Assembly: GCF_002158865.1 (NCBI RefSeq)
Contig: NZ_CP021455.1
Span: forward strand, 248,001-312,000
DNA: 64,000 nt
Origin: Comamonas serinivorans
Lineage (GTDB): Bacteria > Pseudomonadota > Gammaproteobacteria > Burkholderiales > Burkholderiaceae_C
Direction: 5' to 3'
Part shown: positions 54,954-63,041 of the stretch, in pieces
Layout: the number at the start of each line of letters is the position of its first letter
How positions within the stretch are numbered: position 1 is the first letter of the stretch
Program-made: the position numbers and the translations under genes
The notes under the pieces: generated by a model
Database searches by the model: none
The model's input: the letters and a program-made list of their open reading frames with translations, nothing else
Told to the model about the DNA's origin: nothing

Positions 54954-55005
54954 GAGGTATGGCTTTGTTGCCGATGGTTTGAAAACGGTAGCAGGACCAT
55001 ACCCC
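54954..55005. repeat. GTAT-52 palindromic repeat, copy 18
   Basis: GAGGTAT and ATACCCC ends, core GTTGCCGAT / AACGGTAG. It lies 16 nt after the thiolase stop and 36 nt before the first MaoC gene, inside a presumed operon. Confidence 0.9.
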
Positions 55006-55041
55006 ATGCTGGTGAAGCGCTTCGGCACGTGAAGGAGACAC

Positions 55042-55494
55042 ATGATCGACACCAAGCACATCGGGCACGTCTTCGCGCCCTTCGAGGTGACCGTGGAAGC
55101 GGGCCGCCTGCGCTTCTTTGCCAAGGCCACCGGGCAACGCGACCCGGTCTACAGCGACGTGCAGGCCGCACGGGCGGCGGGCTTTCCCGACCTGCCGGTG
55201 CCCCCCACGTTCTTCATGTGCCTGGAGTCGGAAGCGCCGAATCCGGGCCTGATGCGTGACCTGCTGGAGATCGACTACCGCTACGTGCTGCACGGCGAGC
55301 AGCACTTCACCTACCACCGCATGGCCTTCGCCGGCGACGTGCTGCGTTTTCAGCAGCGCGTGGCCGACATCTACGCCAAGAAGGGCGGGGCGCTGGAGTT
55401 CGCCGTGCGCGAAACCACCGTGCACAACCAACGCGGCGAGCTGGTCGCCGAGCTGCGCGGCGTCACCGTCGTGCGTCACCCCCAGGCCGCGTGA
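55042..55494 (+). CDS. MaoC-like hydratase, N-terminal (FAS1-DH) half type
   Basis: 150 residues with the hot-dog fold of the FAS1-dehydratase-like N-terminal subunit: 'VTVEAGRLRFFAKATGQRDP', 'FPDLPVPPTFFMCLESEAPN' and 'IDYRYVLHGEQHFTYHRMAF'. On its own this half lacks the catalytic Asp/His dyad and normally pairs with an active MaoC subunit, which is exactly the gene 11 nt downstream. Together they should hydrate enoyl-CoA esters. An AAGGAG motif (55030-55035) precedes ATG 55042. Confidence 0.9.
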   Translation: MIDTKHIGHVFAPFEVTVEAGRLRFFAKATGQRDPVYSDVQAARAAGFPDLPVPPTFFMCLESEAPNPGLMRDLLEIDYRYVLHGEQHFTYHRMAFAGDVLRFQQRVADIYAKKGGALEFAVRETTVHNQRGELVAELRGVTVVRHPQAA

Positions 55495-55505
55495 GGAGCA
55501 CCGCC

Positions 55506-55928
55506 ATGAGCACCCAACTGCGCTTTGACGACGTGAAGGTGGGCGATGCCCTGCCACCCCTGACCCTGTCGCCCGTGTCGCGCACCGACCTGGCGCTGTA
55601 CTGCGGCGCCTCGGGCGACCACAACCCCATCCACGTCGACATCGACTACGCCAAGGCGGCCGGCATGCCCGACGTGTTTGCCCACGGCATGCTGTCCATG
55701 GGCTGGCTGGCGCGCCTGCTGACCCACTGGGCGCCGCAGACCGCGCTGCGCCAGTACGGCGTGCGCTTCGTCGCCATCACCCACATCGGCAACGAGATCA
55801 CCTGCACGGGCGACGTGGTCGAGAAAGCCGAGGTGGCCGGCGAACGCCGCGTCAAATTGGCGTTGACCACGCGCGACCAGCATGGTGACGTCAAGCTGAC
55901 GGGTGAAGCCTGGCTGGCCTTGCCCTGA
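55506..55928 (+). CDS. MaoC-family (R)-specific enoyl-CoA hydratase, catalytic half
   Basis: 140 residues. The hydratase motif 'LYCGASGDHNPIHVDIDYAK' with the catalytic Asp and His, and 'GMPDVFAHGMLSMGWLARLL', are complete. With the preceding non-catalytic subunit it likely forms the heteromeric hydratase seen in sterol and branched-chain degradation. ATG 55506 has GAGGAGC upstream; the in-frame start at 55491 lies within the previous gene's end. The acyl-CoA ligase follows after 23 nt. Confidence 0.92.
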   Translation: MSTQLRFDDVKVGDALPPLTLSPVSRTDLALYCGASGDHNPIHVDIDYAKAAGMPDVFAHGMLSMGWLARLLTHWAPQTALRQYGVRFVAITHIGNEITCTGDVVEKAEVAGERRVKLALTTRDQHGDVKLTGEAWLALP

Positions 55929-55951
55929 CACCCCTGAACCCGAGACCGCAC

Positions 55952-57676
55952 ATGAGCGCCACACCGACCCGCAGCCCCTTCTGGCCCAAAGGCCTGCCAT
56001 CCGCCATCCTGGCGCCTGAAGTGCCGCTGCCGCACTACCTCAAGACCGCGGCCGAGCGATTCCCCGGTCGGCCCGCCATCGTCTTCGGGGGGGCCGAGCT
56101 GAGCTATGCCCAGCTGTGGCAACAGGCGCAGGCCGTGGCTGGCCACCTGGTGGCGCGCTGCGGTGTCCAGCATGGCGATCGTGTGCTCATCATGAGCCAG
56201 AACTGCCCCCAGTATGTGGCGGCCTACTACGGCATCTTGCTGGCTGGCGCGGTGGTGGTGCCCGTCAACGCCATGACGACCAGTGCCGAGCTGAGCTACT
56301 ACGTGCAAAGCAGCGAAGCGCAGACCATCGTGGTGGCGCAGGAGCTGCTGCCCCAAGCCCTGGCCAACTTCGCGCCGGCGGGCGCAGCCGGCCTGCAGCA
56401 TGGCATCGTGCTCACCTACAGCGATGCGCTGGCCGGTGTGGCCGCCGAGGCCCTGTGGCCGGCCCTGCCGCCGGTCGTGACCGCGGCGGCCGAAACGCTG
56501 TCGGATGATCGCCTGAGCGCCTGGCGCTCGGTGCAGGCCGCGGCCTTGCCCGCACCCGCACTCGAGCGCGTGGCGGTGGACGACCTGGCGGTGCTGCCCT
56601 ACACCTCGGGCACCACGGGCCACCCCAAGGGCTGCATGCATTCGCACCGCACCATGCTGACCTCGGCGCTGGGGGCGGCGTACTGGCGCGGCTTTCATGC
56701 CGAGTCGGTCTTCATGTCTGCCGCGCCTTTGTTCCACCTGCTGGGCATGCAGAACGCCATGAACACGCCCATTGCCGTGGGCTGCACGGTGGTCATGATG
56801 CCGCGCTGGAATGCCGAGTTGGCGGGCGAGCTCATCGAGCGCTACCGCGTGTCGGTGTGGACGGCGCCGCCGGCGATGCTGATCGACTTTTTCACGCACG
56901 CCAGCACCCCTGCGCGTGACCTGAGCAGCCTGGCGCTGCTGTCGGGCGGTGGCGCGGCCATGCCCGAGGCCGTGAACACCATGATCACCGAGCAGCATGG
57001 CATCGCCTTCAACGAGGCGTATGGCATGACCGAGTCGGCGTCGTTCCTGCATGCCAACCCCGTGCAGCGCGGCAAGAAGCAGTGCCTGGGCATTCCCACC
57101 TTTGGTGTGAGCTCGCTCGTGGTCGACCCGGCCACGCTGGAAGAGGTGGCGCCCGGCGAAGTCGGCGAGCTGGTGACCAGCGGGGCGCAGATCATGCTGG
57201 GCTACTGGCGCAACCCCGAGGCCAACGCCAGCAGCTTCTTCGAGCGCGACGGCAAGCGCTTCTTCCGCACCGGCGACCTGGTGAGCGTGGACGAAGACGG
57301 TTACTACTTCATGCGCGACCGCCTCAAGCGCATGATCAACGTGTCGGGCTACAAGGTGTGGCCGGCCGAGGTCGAGTCCATGCTGTACGAGCACCCCGCG
57401 GTGCGCGAGGCATGCATCATCGCCCTCAAGGACGCCAAGGCGGGCGAACAGGTCAAGGCCCTCATCGTGCTCAAGCCCGAGTTGCGTGGCCAGACCACCG
57501 CCGAAGACATCATCGCCTGGGCACGCCAGCGCATGGCCGTGTACAAGGCGCCGCGTCAGGTCGAGTTCGTGGACGAGCTGCTCAAGTCGGGCACGGGCAA
57601 GGTGATGTGGCGCGAGCTGCAAGAGCAGGCCCAGCAAGCGCAGGACCGGGCACAGAACGCCATGGGCGTGGACTGA
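55952..57676 (+). CDS. Long-chain fatty-acid-type acyl-CoA ligase
   Basis: 574 residues of the ANL (AMP-forming) superfamily. The P-loop-like 'DLAVLPYTSGTTGHPKGCMH', 'FNEAYGMTESASFLHANPVQ', 'FFRTGDLVSVDEDGYYFMRD' and 'RLKRMINVSGYKVWPAEVES' are canonical, and the catalytic Lys lies near the end ('ELLKSGTGKVMWRELQEQ'). It activates a carboxylic acid to its CoA thioester at the start of the pathway. It sits centrally in the cluster and is the likely entry enzyme for the acids bound by the Bug receptors. Substrate chain length not determinable. Confidence 0.94.
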   Translation: MSATPTRSPFWPKGLPSAILAPEVPLPHYLKTAAERFPGRPAIVFGGAELSYAQLWQQAQAVAGHLVARCGVQHGDRVLIMSQNCPQYVAAYYGILLAGAVVVPVNAMTTSAELSYYVQSSEAQTIVVAQELLPQALANFAPAGAAGLQHGIVLTYSDALAGVAAEALWPALPPVVTAAAETLSDDRLSAWRSVQAAALPAPALERVAVDDLAVLPYTSGTTGHPKGCMHSHRTMLTSALGAAYWRGFHAESVFMSAAPLFHLLGMQNAMNTPIAVGCTVVMMPRWNAELAGELIERYRVSVWTAPPAMLIDFFTHASTPARDLSSLALLSGGGAAMPEAVNTMITEQHGIAFNEAYGMTESASFLHANPVQRGKKQCLGIPTFGVSSLVVDPATLEEVAPGEVGELVTSGAQIMLGYWRNPEANASSFFERDGKRFFRTGDLVSVDEDGYYFMRDRLKRMINVSGYKVWPAEVESMLYEHPAVREACIIALKDAKAGEQVKALIVLKPELRGQTTAEDIIAWARQRMAVYKAPRQVEFVDELLKSGTGKVMWRELQEQAQQAQDRAQNAMGVD

Positions 57677-57872
57677 TCGGCATGACCCAAGGCCGCTCGC
57701 GCGCACGGGGCCTGCCCCCGCAGCCTTCGTGCCCTAGGGGTATGCCCCAGGTCACAGCTGTGACAGCGTTGTGCATCGGCCTGTCGGCCAATGGTGGATA
57801 TTGCGCCCCGGTGTTCCGTGCCGTCGCCCGCGCGAGCGGCCCCGCTACCGCCGCCATGACGCGTCCCTGGCG
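57677..57872. other. Short gap after the ligase gene
   Basis: About 200 bp with no recognised gene; leads into GTAT-52 copy 19 and the hydratase start. Confidence 0.45.
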
Positions 57873-57924
57873 GCAGTATCTGGCAATCAGCGGTAAGAAA
57901 ATATCGGAACACACGGCATACCCC
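57873..57924. repeat. GTAT-52 palindromic repeat, copy 19
   Basis: GCAGTAT and ATACCCC ends; divergent core CGGT / ATCG that still pairs with one G-T wobble. It lies 26 nt before the enoyl-CoA hydratase ATG, so it would be in the 5' leader. Confidence 0.85.
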
Positions 57925-57950
57925 TCACTTGCCATGACTCAGGAAACCGC

Positions 57951-58769
57951 ATGAACATGAATTTCGACACCTTGCGCTTCGAGGTTGAAAACGGCGTGGG
58001 CACCATCACGCTGGACAACGAGCGCAAGCGCAACGCCTTCGACATGGCCATGCGCGAAGGCCTGGCCAAGGTCGTGGCCCACATCAAGACCGACCGCAGC
58101 ATCCGCGCCGTCATCCTCACCGGGGCCCACAACCATTTCTGCTCGGGCGGCGACCTGTCCAACATCGCCGCCAGCAGCGACCTGGGCACCGATGGCTGGC
58201 GCAACCGCCTGCAGGACGTGCACCACTGGATCCGCGACCTGTTGACGCTGGACCGCCCCATCATCGCGGCCTGCGACGGTGCGTCGTACGGCGCCGGTTT
58301 CTCCATGGCGCTGCTGGCCGACATCATCCTGGCCACGCCGCGCGCGAAGTTCTGCATGTCCTTCATGAAGGTCGGCCTGGTGCCCGACTGCGGCGCCTTC
58401 TACACCCTGCCGCGCGTGGTCGGCGTGCAGCGCGCCAAAGAACTGCTGATGTCCGCCCGCGAGCTGGACGTGAACGAGGCCAAGGACCTGGGCATCGTGC
58501 TCGAGATCCACGAACCCGATCAGCTCATGGCCCGTGCCCGCGCCATGGCCGAAAGCTTCACCCAGGCCAACCCGGCCGCCATCGGCATGGTCAAGCGCAC
58601 CATGAACAGCGTGGGTGGCCTCGACCTCGACAACCTGCTGGACATGGAAGCCTCGGCCCAGGCCCTGGCCATGTTCACCCCCGAGCACAAGGTGGCCATC
58701 CAGGCCTTCCTCGACAAGAAGGCGCCACCGTACAGCTGGAAACCCAACCCCCAGGCAGTCAAGGCGTGA
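57951..58769 (+). CDS. Enoyl-CoA hydratase/isomerase family protein
   Basis: 272-residue crotonase. The oxyanion-hole motifs are 'LTGAHNHFCSGGDLSNIAAS' and 'IIAACDGASYGAGFSMALLA', followed by 'RAKFCMSFMKVGLVPDCGAF', where the usual second catalytic Glu position is Asp/Cys-like. The C-terminal helix ends 'FLDKKAPPYSWKPNPQAVKA'. It probably hydrates or isomerises enoyl-CoAs; the presence of both this and MaoC hydratases suggests two chemically different unsaturated intermediates. An SDR gene follows after 43 nt. Confidence 0.92.
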   Translation: MNMNFDTLRFEVENGVGTITLDNERKRNAFDMAMREGLAKVVAHIKTDRSIRAVILTGAHNHFCSGGDLSNIAASSDLGTDGWRNRLQDVHHWIRDLLTLDRPIIAACDGASYGAGFSMALLADIILATPRAKFCMSFMKVGLVPDCGAFYTLPRVVGVQRAKELLMSARELDVNEAKDLGIVLEIHEPDQLMARARAMAESFTQANPAAIGMVKRTMNSVGGLDLDNLLDMEASAQALAMFTPEHKVAIQAFLDKKAPPYSWKPNPQAVKA

Positions 58770-58812
58770 GCCTGGCACCTGGCCAACCGATCCATTGAAG
58801 AAGGAGATTGAA

Positions 58813-59730
58813 ATGAGCGAGAAACTGGTGCAAGACAAGGTCATCATCGTGACCGGCGCAGGCGGCGGCATCGGCCGTGACTTCGCCCTGGCCCTGGCCA
58901 AGGAAGGCGCCAAGGTCGTGGTGAACGACATCGGCGCTTCGGTGACCGGCGAAGGCAACGACGCTGGCCCGGCCCAGAAGGTCGTGGACGAGATCAAGGC
59001 CGCCGGTGGCCAGGCCGTGGCCAACACCGACTCGGTGGCCGACGCCTCGGCCGCTGCCAAGATCGTGCAAAGCGCGCTGGACACCTTCGGCCGCATCGAT
59101 GGCGTGATCAACAACGCCGGCATCCTGCGCGACCGCATGTTCCACAAGATGAGCCTGGACGAGTGGGACGCCGTGCTCAAGGTGCACCTGTACGGTTCGT
59201 ATTACATGAGCCGCGCTGCCGCCAACCACTTCAAGGAGCAGGAAAGCGGTGCCTTCGTGCACATGACCTCGACCTCGGGCCTGATCGGCAACAACGGCCA
59301 GGCCAACTACGCCGCCGCCAAGCTGGGCATGATGGGCTTGTCCAAGTCCATCGCCCTGGACATGCAGCGCTACAACGTGCGTTCGAACTGCATCGCGCCC
59401 TTCGCCTGGAGCCGCATGATCGGTTCGATCCCGACCGACACGCCCGAGCAGCAAGCCCGCGTTGCCAAGATCCAGCAAATGACCCCCGCCAAGATCGCCC
59501 CGCTGGCCGTCGCCCTGATGAGCGACAAGGCCAAGGACACTAACGGCCAGGTCTTCGTCGTGCGCAACAACGAAATCTTCCTGATGAGCCAGCCGCGCCC
59601 CGTGCGCTCGGTGCAGCGCAGCGAAGGCTGGACGCCCGAGACCGTGATCGAGCACGCCCTGCCGGCCTTCAAGGGCAGCTACTTCGGCCTGGACAAGTCG
59701 GGCGACGTGTTCAGCTGGGATCCGGTCTGA
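58813..59730 (+). CDS. SDR-family 3-hydroxyacyl-CoA dehydrogenase-like enzyme
   Basis: 305 residues. Cofactor motif 'VIIVTGAGGGIGRDFALALA', 'VVVNDIGASVTGEGNDAGPA' (Asp after beta-2, NAD-preferring), 'VINNAGILRDRMFHKMSLDE' and catalytic 'TSTSGLIGNNGQANYAAAKL' (YxxxK). It closely resembles the dehydrogenase domain of peroxisomal multifunctional enzyme type 2, which oxidises (R)-3-hydroxyacyl-CoA. That matches the MaoC-type (R)-hydratase upstream. AAGGAG precedes ATG 58813. Confidence 0.93.
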   Translation: MSEKLVQDKVIIVTGAGGGIGRDFALALAKEGAKVVVNDIGASVTGEGNDAGPAQKVVDEIKAAGGQAVANTDSVADASAAAKIVQSALDTFGRIDGVINNAGILRDRMFHKMSLDEWDAVLKVHLYGSYYMSRAAANHFKEQESGAFVHMTSTSGLIGNNGQANYAAAKLGMMGLSKSIALDMQRYNVRSNCIAPFAWSRMIGSIPTDTPEQQARVAKIQQMTPAKIAPLAVALMSDKAKDTNGQVFVVRNNEIFLMSQPRPVRSVQRSEGWTPETVIEHALPAFKGSYFGLDKSGDVFSWDPV

Positions 59731-59742
59731 ACCATTGACCCC

Positions 59743-59845
59743 TACGCGCCCTGTGCGCTGCGCGCATGGTCCGCTGCCCCTACGCCGGGCGCCCCCCGAG
59801 GGGGCCCGCTTCGCTCGGGAGCGGCCCTTCGCTTCAGCGAGGTCT
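59743..59845. repeat. Single copy of the ~101-bp G+C-rich intergenic unit
   Basis: Shares 'gtgcgctgcgcgcatggtcc', the ccccc/ggggg palindrome and 'ggagcggcccttcg' with the tandem array at 50650-51140. It starts about 12 nt after the SDR stop. This shows that the unit is dispersed, not confined to the array. Confidence 0.85.
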
Positions 59846-59950
59846 TGGCGACAGCCCATGCGTGCTTGCACGCATCGATCAGGGCGCGCGGGGCTTCTGC
59901 CCGTGGCGGCGCGTGCGCGCGTCGTCACGTTCGAGTGTGTTCAATCAATG

Positions 59951-60002
59951 GCAGTATGCATTCATTCTCGTTCATTCATGAACGAAAAAATGTCCATACT
60001 GC
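59951..60002. repeat. GTAT-52 palindromic repeat, copy 20
   Basis: GCAGTAT and ATACTGC ends, with a perfectly paired centre CGTTCAT-TC-ATGAACG. It lies 76 nt before the OB-fold gene. Confidence 0.93.
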
Positions 60003-60077
60003 CTTTGCTTGACCATGCTGACGTGGCCTGAATCCTCAGGACCACGCATCCACAACCCAAGCTTCAGGTGAACCACC

Positions 60078-60464
60078 ATGTCTGACACCATCGACCTGGC
60101 CAAGGCCGGGATCGAGCTGCGCCACAAGGCCGAGCTCGACCAGGGCAATTTCCTCATCGGATACAGCGCGACCAGCGGCAAGTACCACTACTACCCACGC
60201 GAGAACTGCCCCTTCAGCGGCGCGGGCGACGTCACCCTGGTGGCCCCCAAGGGCACCGGCGTGGTCTATTCCTTCACCGTGGTGGCGCGCAAGCCCGAGG
60301 CGGGCGGCGACTACAACGTGGTGCTGGTCGACCTGGACGAAGGCGTGCGCCTGATGAGCCGCATCGAGGGCGTGGACCCGCACTCGGTCAAGATCGGCCA
60401 GCGCGTGAAGACCCGCGTGCAGGTCACCGACGGCAAAGGCCTGGTGGTCTGCGATCTGGCGTGA
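60078..60464 (+). CDS. DUF35/OB-fold acyl-CoA-associated protein
   Basis: 128 residues. The second half is the OB fold ('GVVYSFTVVARKPEAGGDYN', 'VVLVDLDEGVRLMSRIEGVD', 'SVKIGQRVKTRVQVTDGKGL'). Canonical DUF35 proteins carry an N-terminal rubredoxin-like zinc ribbon with four Cys; here only one Cys remains ('HYYPRENCPFSG'), so the ribbon is degenerate. Such proteins form complexes with Ltp-type thiolases or aldolases and MaoC-like hydratases in steroid side-chain catabolism. The next gene (24 nt on) is such a thiolase-like protein. Confidence 0.88.
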   Translation: MSDTIDLAKAGIELRHKAELDQGNFLIGYSATSGKYHYYPRENCPFSGAGDVTLVAPKGTGVVYSFTVVARKPEAGGDYNVVLVDLDEGVRLMSRIEGVDPHSVKIGQRVKTRVQVTDGKGLVVCDLA

Positions 60465-60488
60465 AGCTGCGAACAAGGAACTTTTGAC

Positions 60489-61664
60489 ATGACCGATTTG
60501 AAATCCTTGCGCGGCAGCTGCGCGATTGCAGGCGTGGGCCTGTTTGGCAACGGCGAGGCCCACGGCTTCACCGACATGGAACTGCTGGCGCGCTCGGCGC
60601 GCATCGCCATCGAAGACGCCGGCCTCACGCTGGCCGACATCGACGGCATCGCCACCTGCTCGGTGTCCGCCTCGATGTGGACCATGCCCGTCATCGAGTA
60701 CCTCGGCATCCGCCCGAACTACATCGACGGCACCATGATCGGTGGCTCGAGCTTCATCGCCCACCTGCTGCCGGCCATGATGGCGCTGCAGTCCGGCCAG
60801 TGCAACGCGGTGCTGGTCTGCTACGGCTCGGTGCAGCGCACGGCCGCCAACGGCCGCAAGGCGCAGGCGCCCATGCGCAAGCAGATGGACCCGCAGCCCT
60901 ACGAGCACCCCTACGACCCGTTCAACCCGGCCAGCTCGTACGCCATGGCGGCGCACCGCCACATGCACCAGTACGGCACCACGCGCGAGCAGCTGGCCGA
61001 AGTGGCCGTGTCGGCACGCAAGTGGGCGCAGCTGAACCCCGAAGCCTTCATGCGTGGCCCGCTCTCCATCGAGGACGTGATCAACGCCAAGCCCGTGACC
61101 ACGCCGTTCACCGTGCGCGATTGCTGCCTGGTGACCGATGGTGGCGGCGCCTTCGTGCTGGTGCGGGCCGACCGCGCCAAGCACCTGAAGCAAAAGCCGG
61201 TCTACGTGCTGGGCAACGCCACGGCGTGCTGGAACCGCCAGATCTCGTCCATGCACGACCTGACCGTGTCGGCCGCGCAGCAGTCGGGCCAACAGGCTTT
61301 TGCCATGGCCGGCCTGCAGCCCAAGGACATCGGCGTGCTCGAGCTGTACGACGCCTTCACCATCAACACGCTGCTGTTCCTGGAAGACCTGGGCTTCGTG
61401 CCCAAGGGCGAGGCCGGCCGTTTCGTCGAGGGCGGCACCATCGCCCCGGGCGGCAAGCTGCCCGTGAACACCAACGGCGGCGGCCTGTCGTGCACCCACC
61501 CGGGCATGTACGGCATCTTTGCCCTGATCGAAGCCGTGCGCCAACTGCGTGGCGAAGGCGGCGACCGCCAGGTGCAGGGCGTGCACACGGCCCTGGCCCA
61601 TGGCAACGGCGGCACGCTGTCCAGCCAGGCCACGGCCATCCTGGGCACGGCCGACGCGCTGTGA
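60489..61664 (+). CDS. Thiolase-like (Ltp-type) protein lacking the nucleophile Cys
   Basis: 391 residues with the thiolase fold: 'CAIAGVGLFGNGEAHGFTDM', 'TMIGGSSFIAHLLPAMMALQ' and the C-terminal 'NTNGGGLSCTHPGMYGIFAL'. In the nucleophile region the usual Cys is replaced by Ser (GGSS), while a late Cys-His (SCTHPG) remains. This matches the Ltp2-like branch, which works with a DUF35 partner as a retro-aldolase rather than a Claisen thiolase; the activity here is an inference. Adjacent to its likely DUF35 partner in the same transcription direction. Confidence 0.88.
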   Translation: MTDLKSLRGSCAIAGVGLFGNGEAHGFTDMELLARSARIAIEDAGLTLADIDGIATCSVSASMWTMPVIEYLGIRPNYIDGTMIGGSSFIAHLLPAMMALQSGQCNAVLVCYGSVQRTAANGRKAQAPMRKQMDPQPYEHPYDPFNPASSYAMAAHRHMHQYGTTREQLAEVAVSARKWAQLNPEAFMRGPLSIEDVINAKPVTTPFTVRDCCLVTDGGGAFVLVRADRAKHLKQKPVYVLGNATACWNRQISSMHDLTVSAAQQSGQQAFAMAGLQPKDIGVLELYDAFTINTLLFLEDLGFVPKGEAGRFVEGGTIAPGGKLPVNTNGGGLSCTHPGMYGIFALIEAVRQLRGEGGDRQVQGVHTALAHGNGGTLSSQATAILGTADAL

Positions 61665-61891
61665 GGCGGGCTTCGGGCGGTCTCACCGAGGCCGTCCGAA
61701 GCTGCCAGCGCCCGCCCGGGCGCTGCGTTTCCGGACCGGATGGCCCCCGGCCACACCCTCGCCCCGTGATGGGGTGACGAGGCCGGCAACCCCCGCGTCC
61801 ACCACAGGCCATGTCGGCAACCGCCGGCATGGCCTGATCCACAACCGGTTCGGGCTCCCCCGATCCGGCCTTTGTTCACGTTCATTTGACA

Positions 61892-61943
61892 GGAGTATTC
61901 ACATGTTGTTGTTTCGGAATCAACGTCATTCGCTGCATACTCC
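61892..61943. repeat. GTAT-52 palindromic repeat, copy 21
   Basis: GGAGTAT and ATACTCC ends within the longer pairing acaggagtat / atactcctgt. It overlaps the 5' end of the following Bug gene: AGGAG (61891-61895) and ATG (61903) both fall in or at the repeat. Confidence 0.9.
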
Positions 61944-62934
61944 TGTTGTGTATGCGCGCCGCCAGCTGCTGACGCTGGGTGCCGCCGGACTGGCCGTGCC
62001 GGCGCTGCTGGCGGCCACGCCCGCCCTGGCCGACGCCTGGCCCCACAAAGCCATCACCATCGTCGTGCCCGCCGCGGCTGGCGGCACCACCGACATGGCG
62101 GCCCGCCTGCTGGCGCAGGACATGGGTCAGCAGCTGGGCCAGAGCGTGGTGGTCGACAACCGCGCCGGCGGTGGCGGCATCATCGGCACGCAGGCCGCGC
62201 TGGCGGCCAAGCCCGATGGCTACACGCTGCTGATGGGCAACATCGGCCCCAACGCCATCAACTACAGCATGTACAAAAAGCTGCCGTACAAGCCGGCAGA
62301 CCTGGTGCCGCTGACCAACGTCATCTCGGTGCCCAACGTGCTGGTCGTGCATGCCGATTCGCCCTTCAAGACCGTGGCCGAGCTGATCGCCTACGCCAAG
62401 GCCAACCCGACCAAGATCACCATGGGCTCGACCGGCACCGGCCAGTCGCCCCACATGTCGGCCGAAATGTTCATGCAGCGCGCCGGCTTCACGGCGCCCC
62501 ACGCGCCCTACAAAGGCGCCGGCCCGGCCGTGCAGGGCCTGCTGGGCAAGCAGTTCGACTTCATGATCGACAACCTGCCCAGCTCGCTGCCGCACATCCA
62601 GGCCGGCAAGTTCCGCGCCCTGGCCGTCACCAGTGCCAAGCGCAACCCTGCGCTGCCCAACATCCCCACCATGGCCGAAGCCGGCGTGAAGGACATGGTC
62701 GTCACCGCCTGGTTCGGCCTGTTTGCACCGGCTGGCGTGCCCCAGGCCGTGCAGGACAAGGTCCACGCCGCCGCCGCGCACGCCCTGCAGCAGCCCGAGG
62801 TGCGCAAGCGCCTGACCGAGCAGATGGGCGGCGAGGTCGGCGGCGAATCGCAGGCCGACTACAAGGCCTTCGTCGCGGGCGAAATCCAGCGCTGGTCGCA
62901 GGTGGTGAAGCAGGCCGGCATCTCGGCCGATTGA
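61903..62934 (+). CDS. Bug-family tripartite tricarboxylate transporter receptor, start inside a repeat
   Basis: 343 residues from ATG 61903, which has AGGAG with ideal 7-nt spacing; both belong to GTAT-52 copy 21. The repeat then codes for the first ~14 residues ('MLLFRNQRHSLHTP'). An alternative GTG at 61948 begins right after the repeat and gives a cleaner signal, 'ARRQLLTLGAAGLAVPALLA'. The receptor core is typical: 'HKAITIVVPAAAGGTTDMAA', 'VVVDNRAGGGGIIGTQAALA', 'KPDGYTLLMGNIGPNAINYS' and 'FTAPHAPYKGAGPAVQGLLG'. It precedes an acyl-CoA dehydrogenase gene by 107 bp. Confidence 0.9.
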   Translation: MLLFRNQRHSLHTPVVYARRQLLTLGAAGLAVPALLAATPALADAWPHKAITIVVPAAAGGTTDMAARLLAQDMGQQLGQSVVVDNRAGGGGIIGTQAALAAKPDGYTLLMGNIGPNAINYSMYKKLPYKPADLVPLTNVISVPNVLVVHADSPFKTVAELIAYAKANPTKITMGSTGTGQSPHMSAEMFMQRAGFTAPHAPYKGAGPAVQGLLGKQFDFMIDNLPSSLPHIQAGKFRALAVTSAKRNPALPNIPTMAEAGVKDMVVTAWFGLFAPAGVPQAVQDKVHAAAAHALQQPEVRKRLTEQMGGEVGGESQADYKAFVAGEIQRWSQVVKQAGISAD

Positions 62935-63041
62935 GGAGGCCGCCGGGCGGCGTTTTCGCTGTGGTCTGCCGCAGCGATTCGGGGCCCCGCCGGTGCCAAG
63001 ATCGACCGATTCACATCCCCATCAAGCAGTAAGGAAACACC

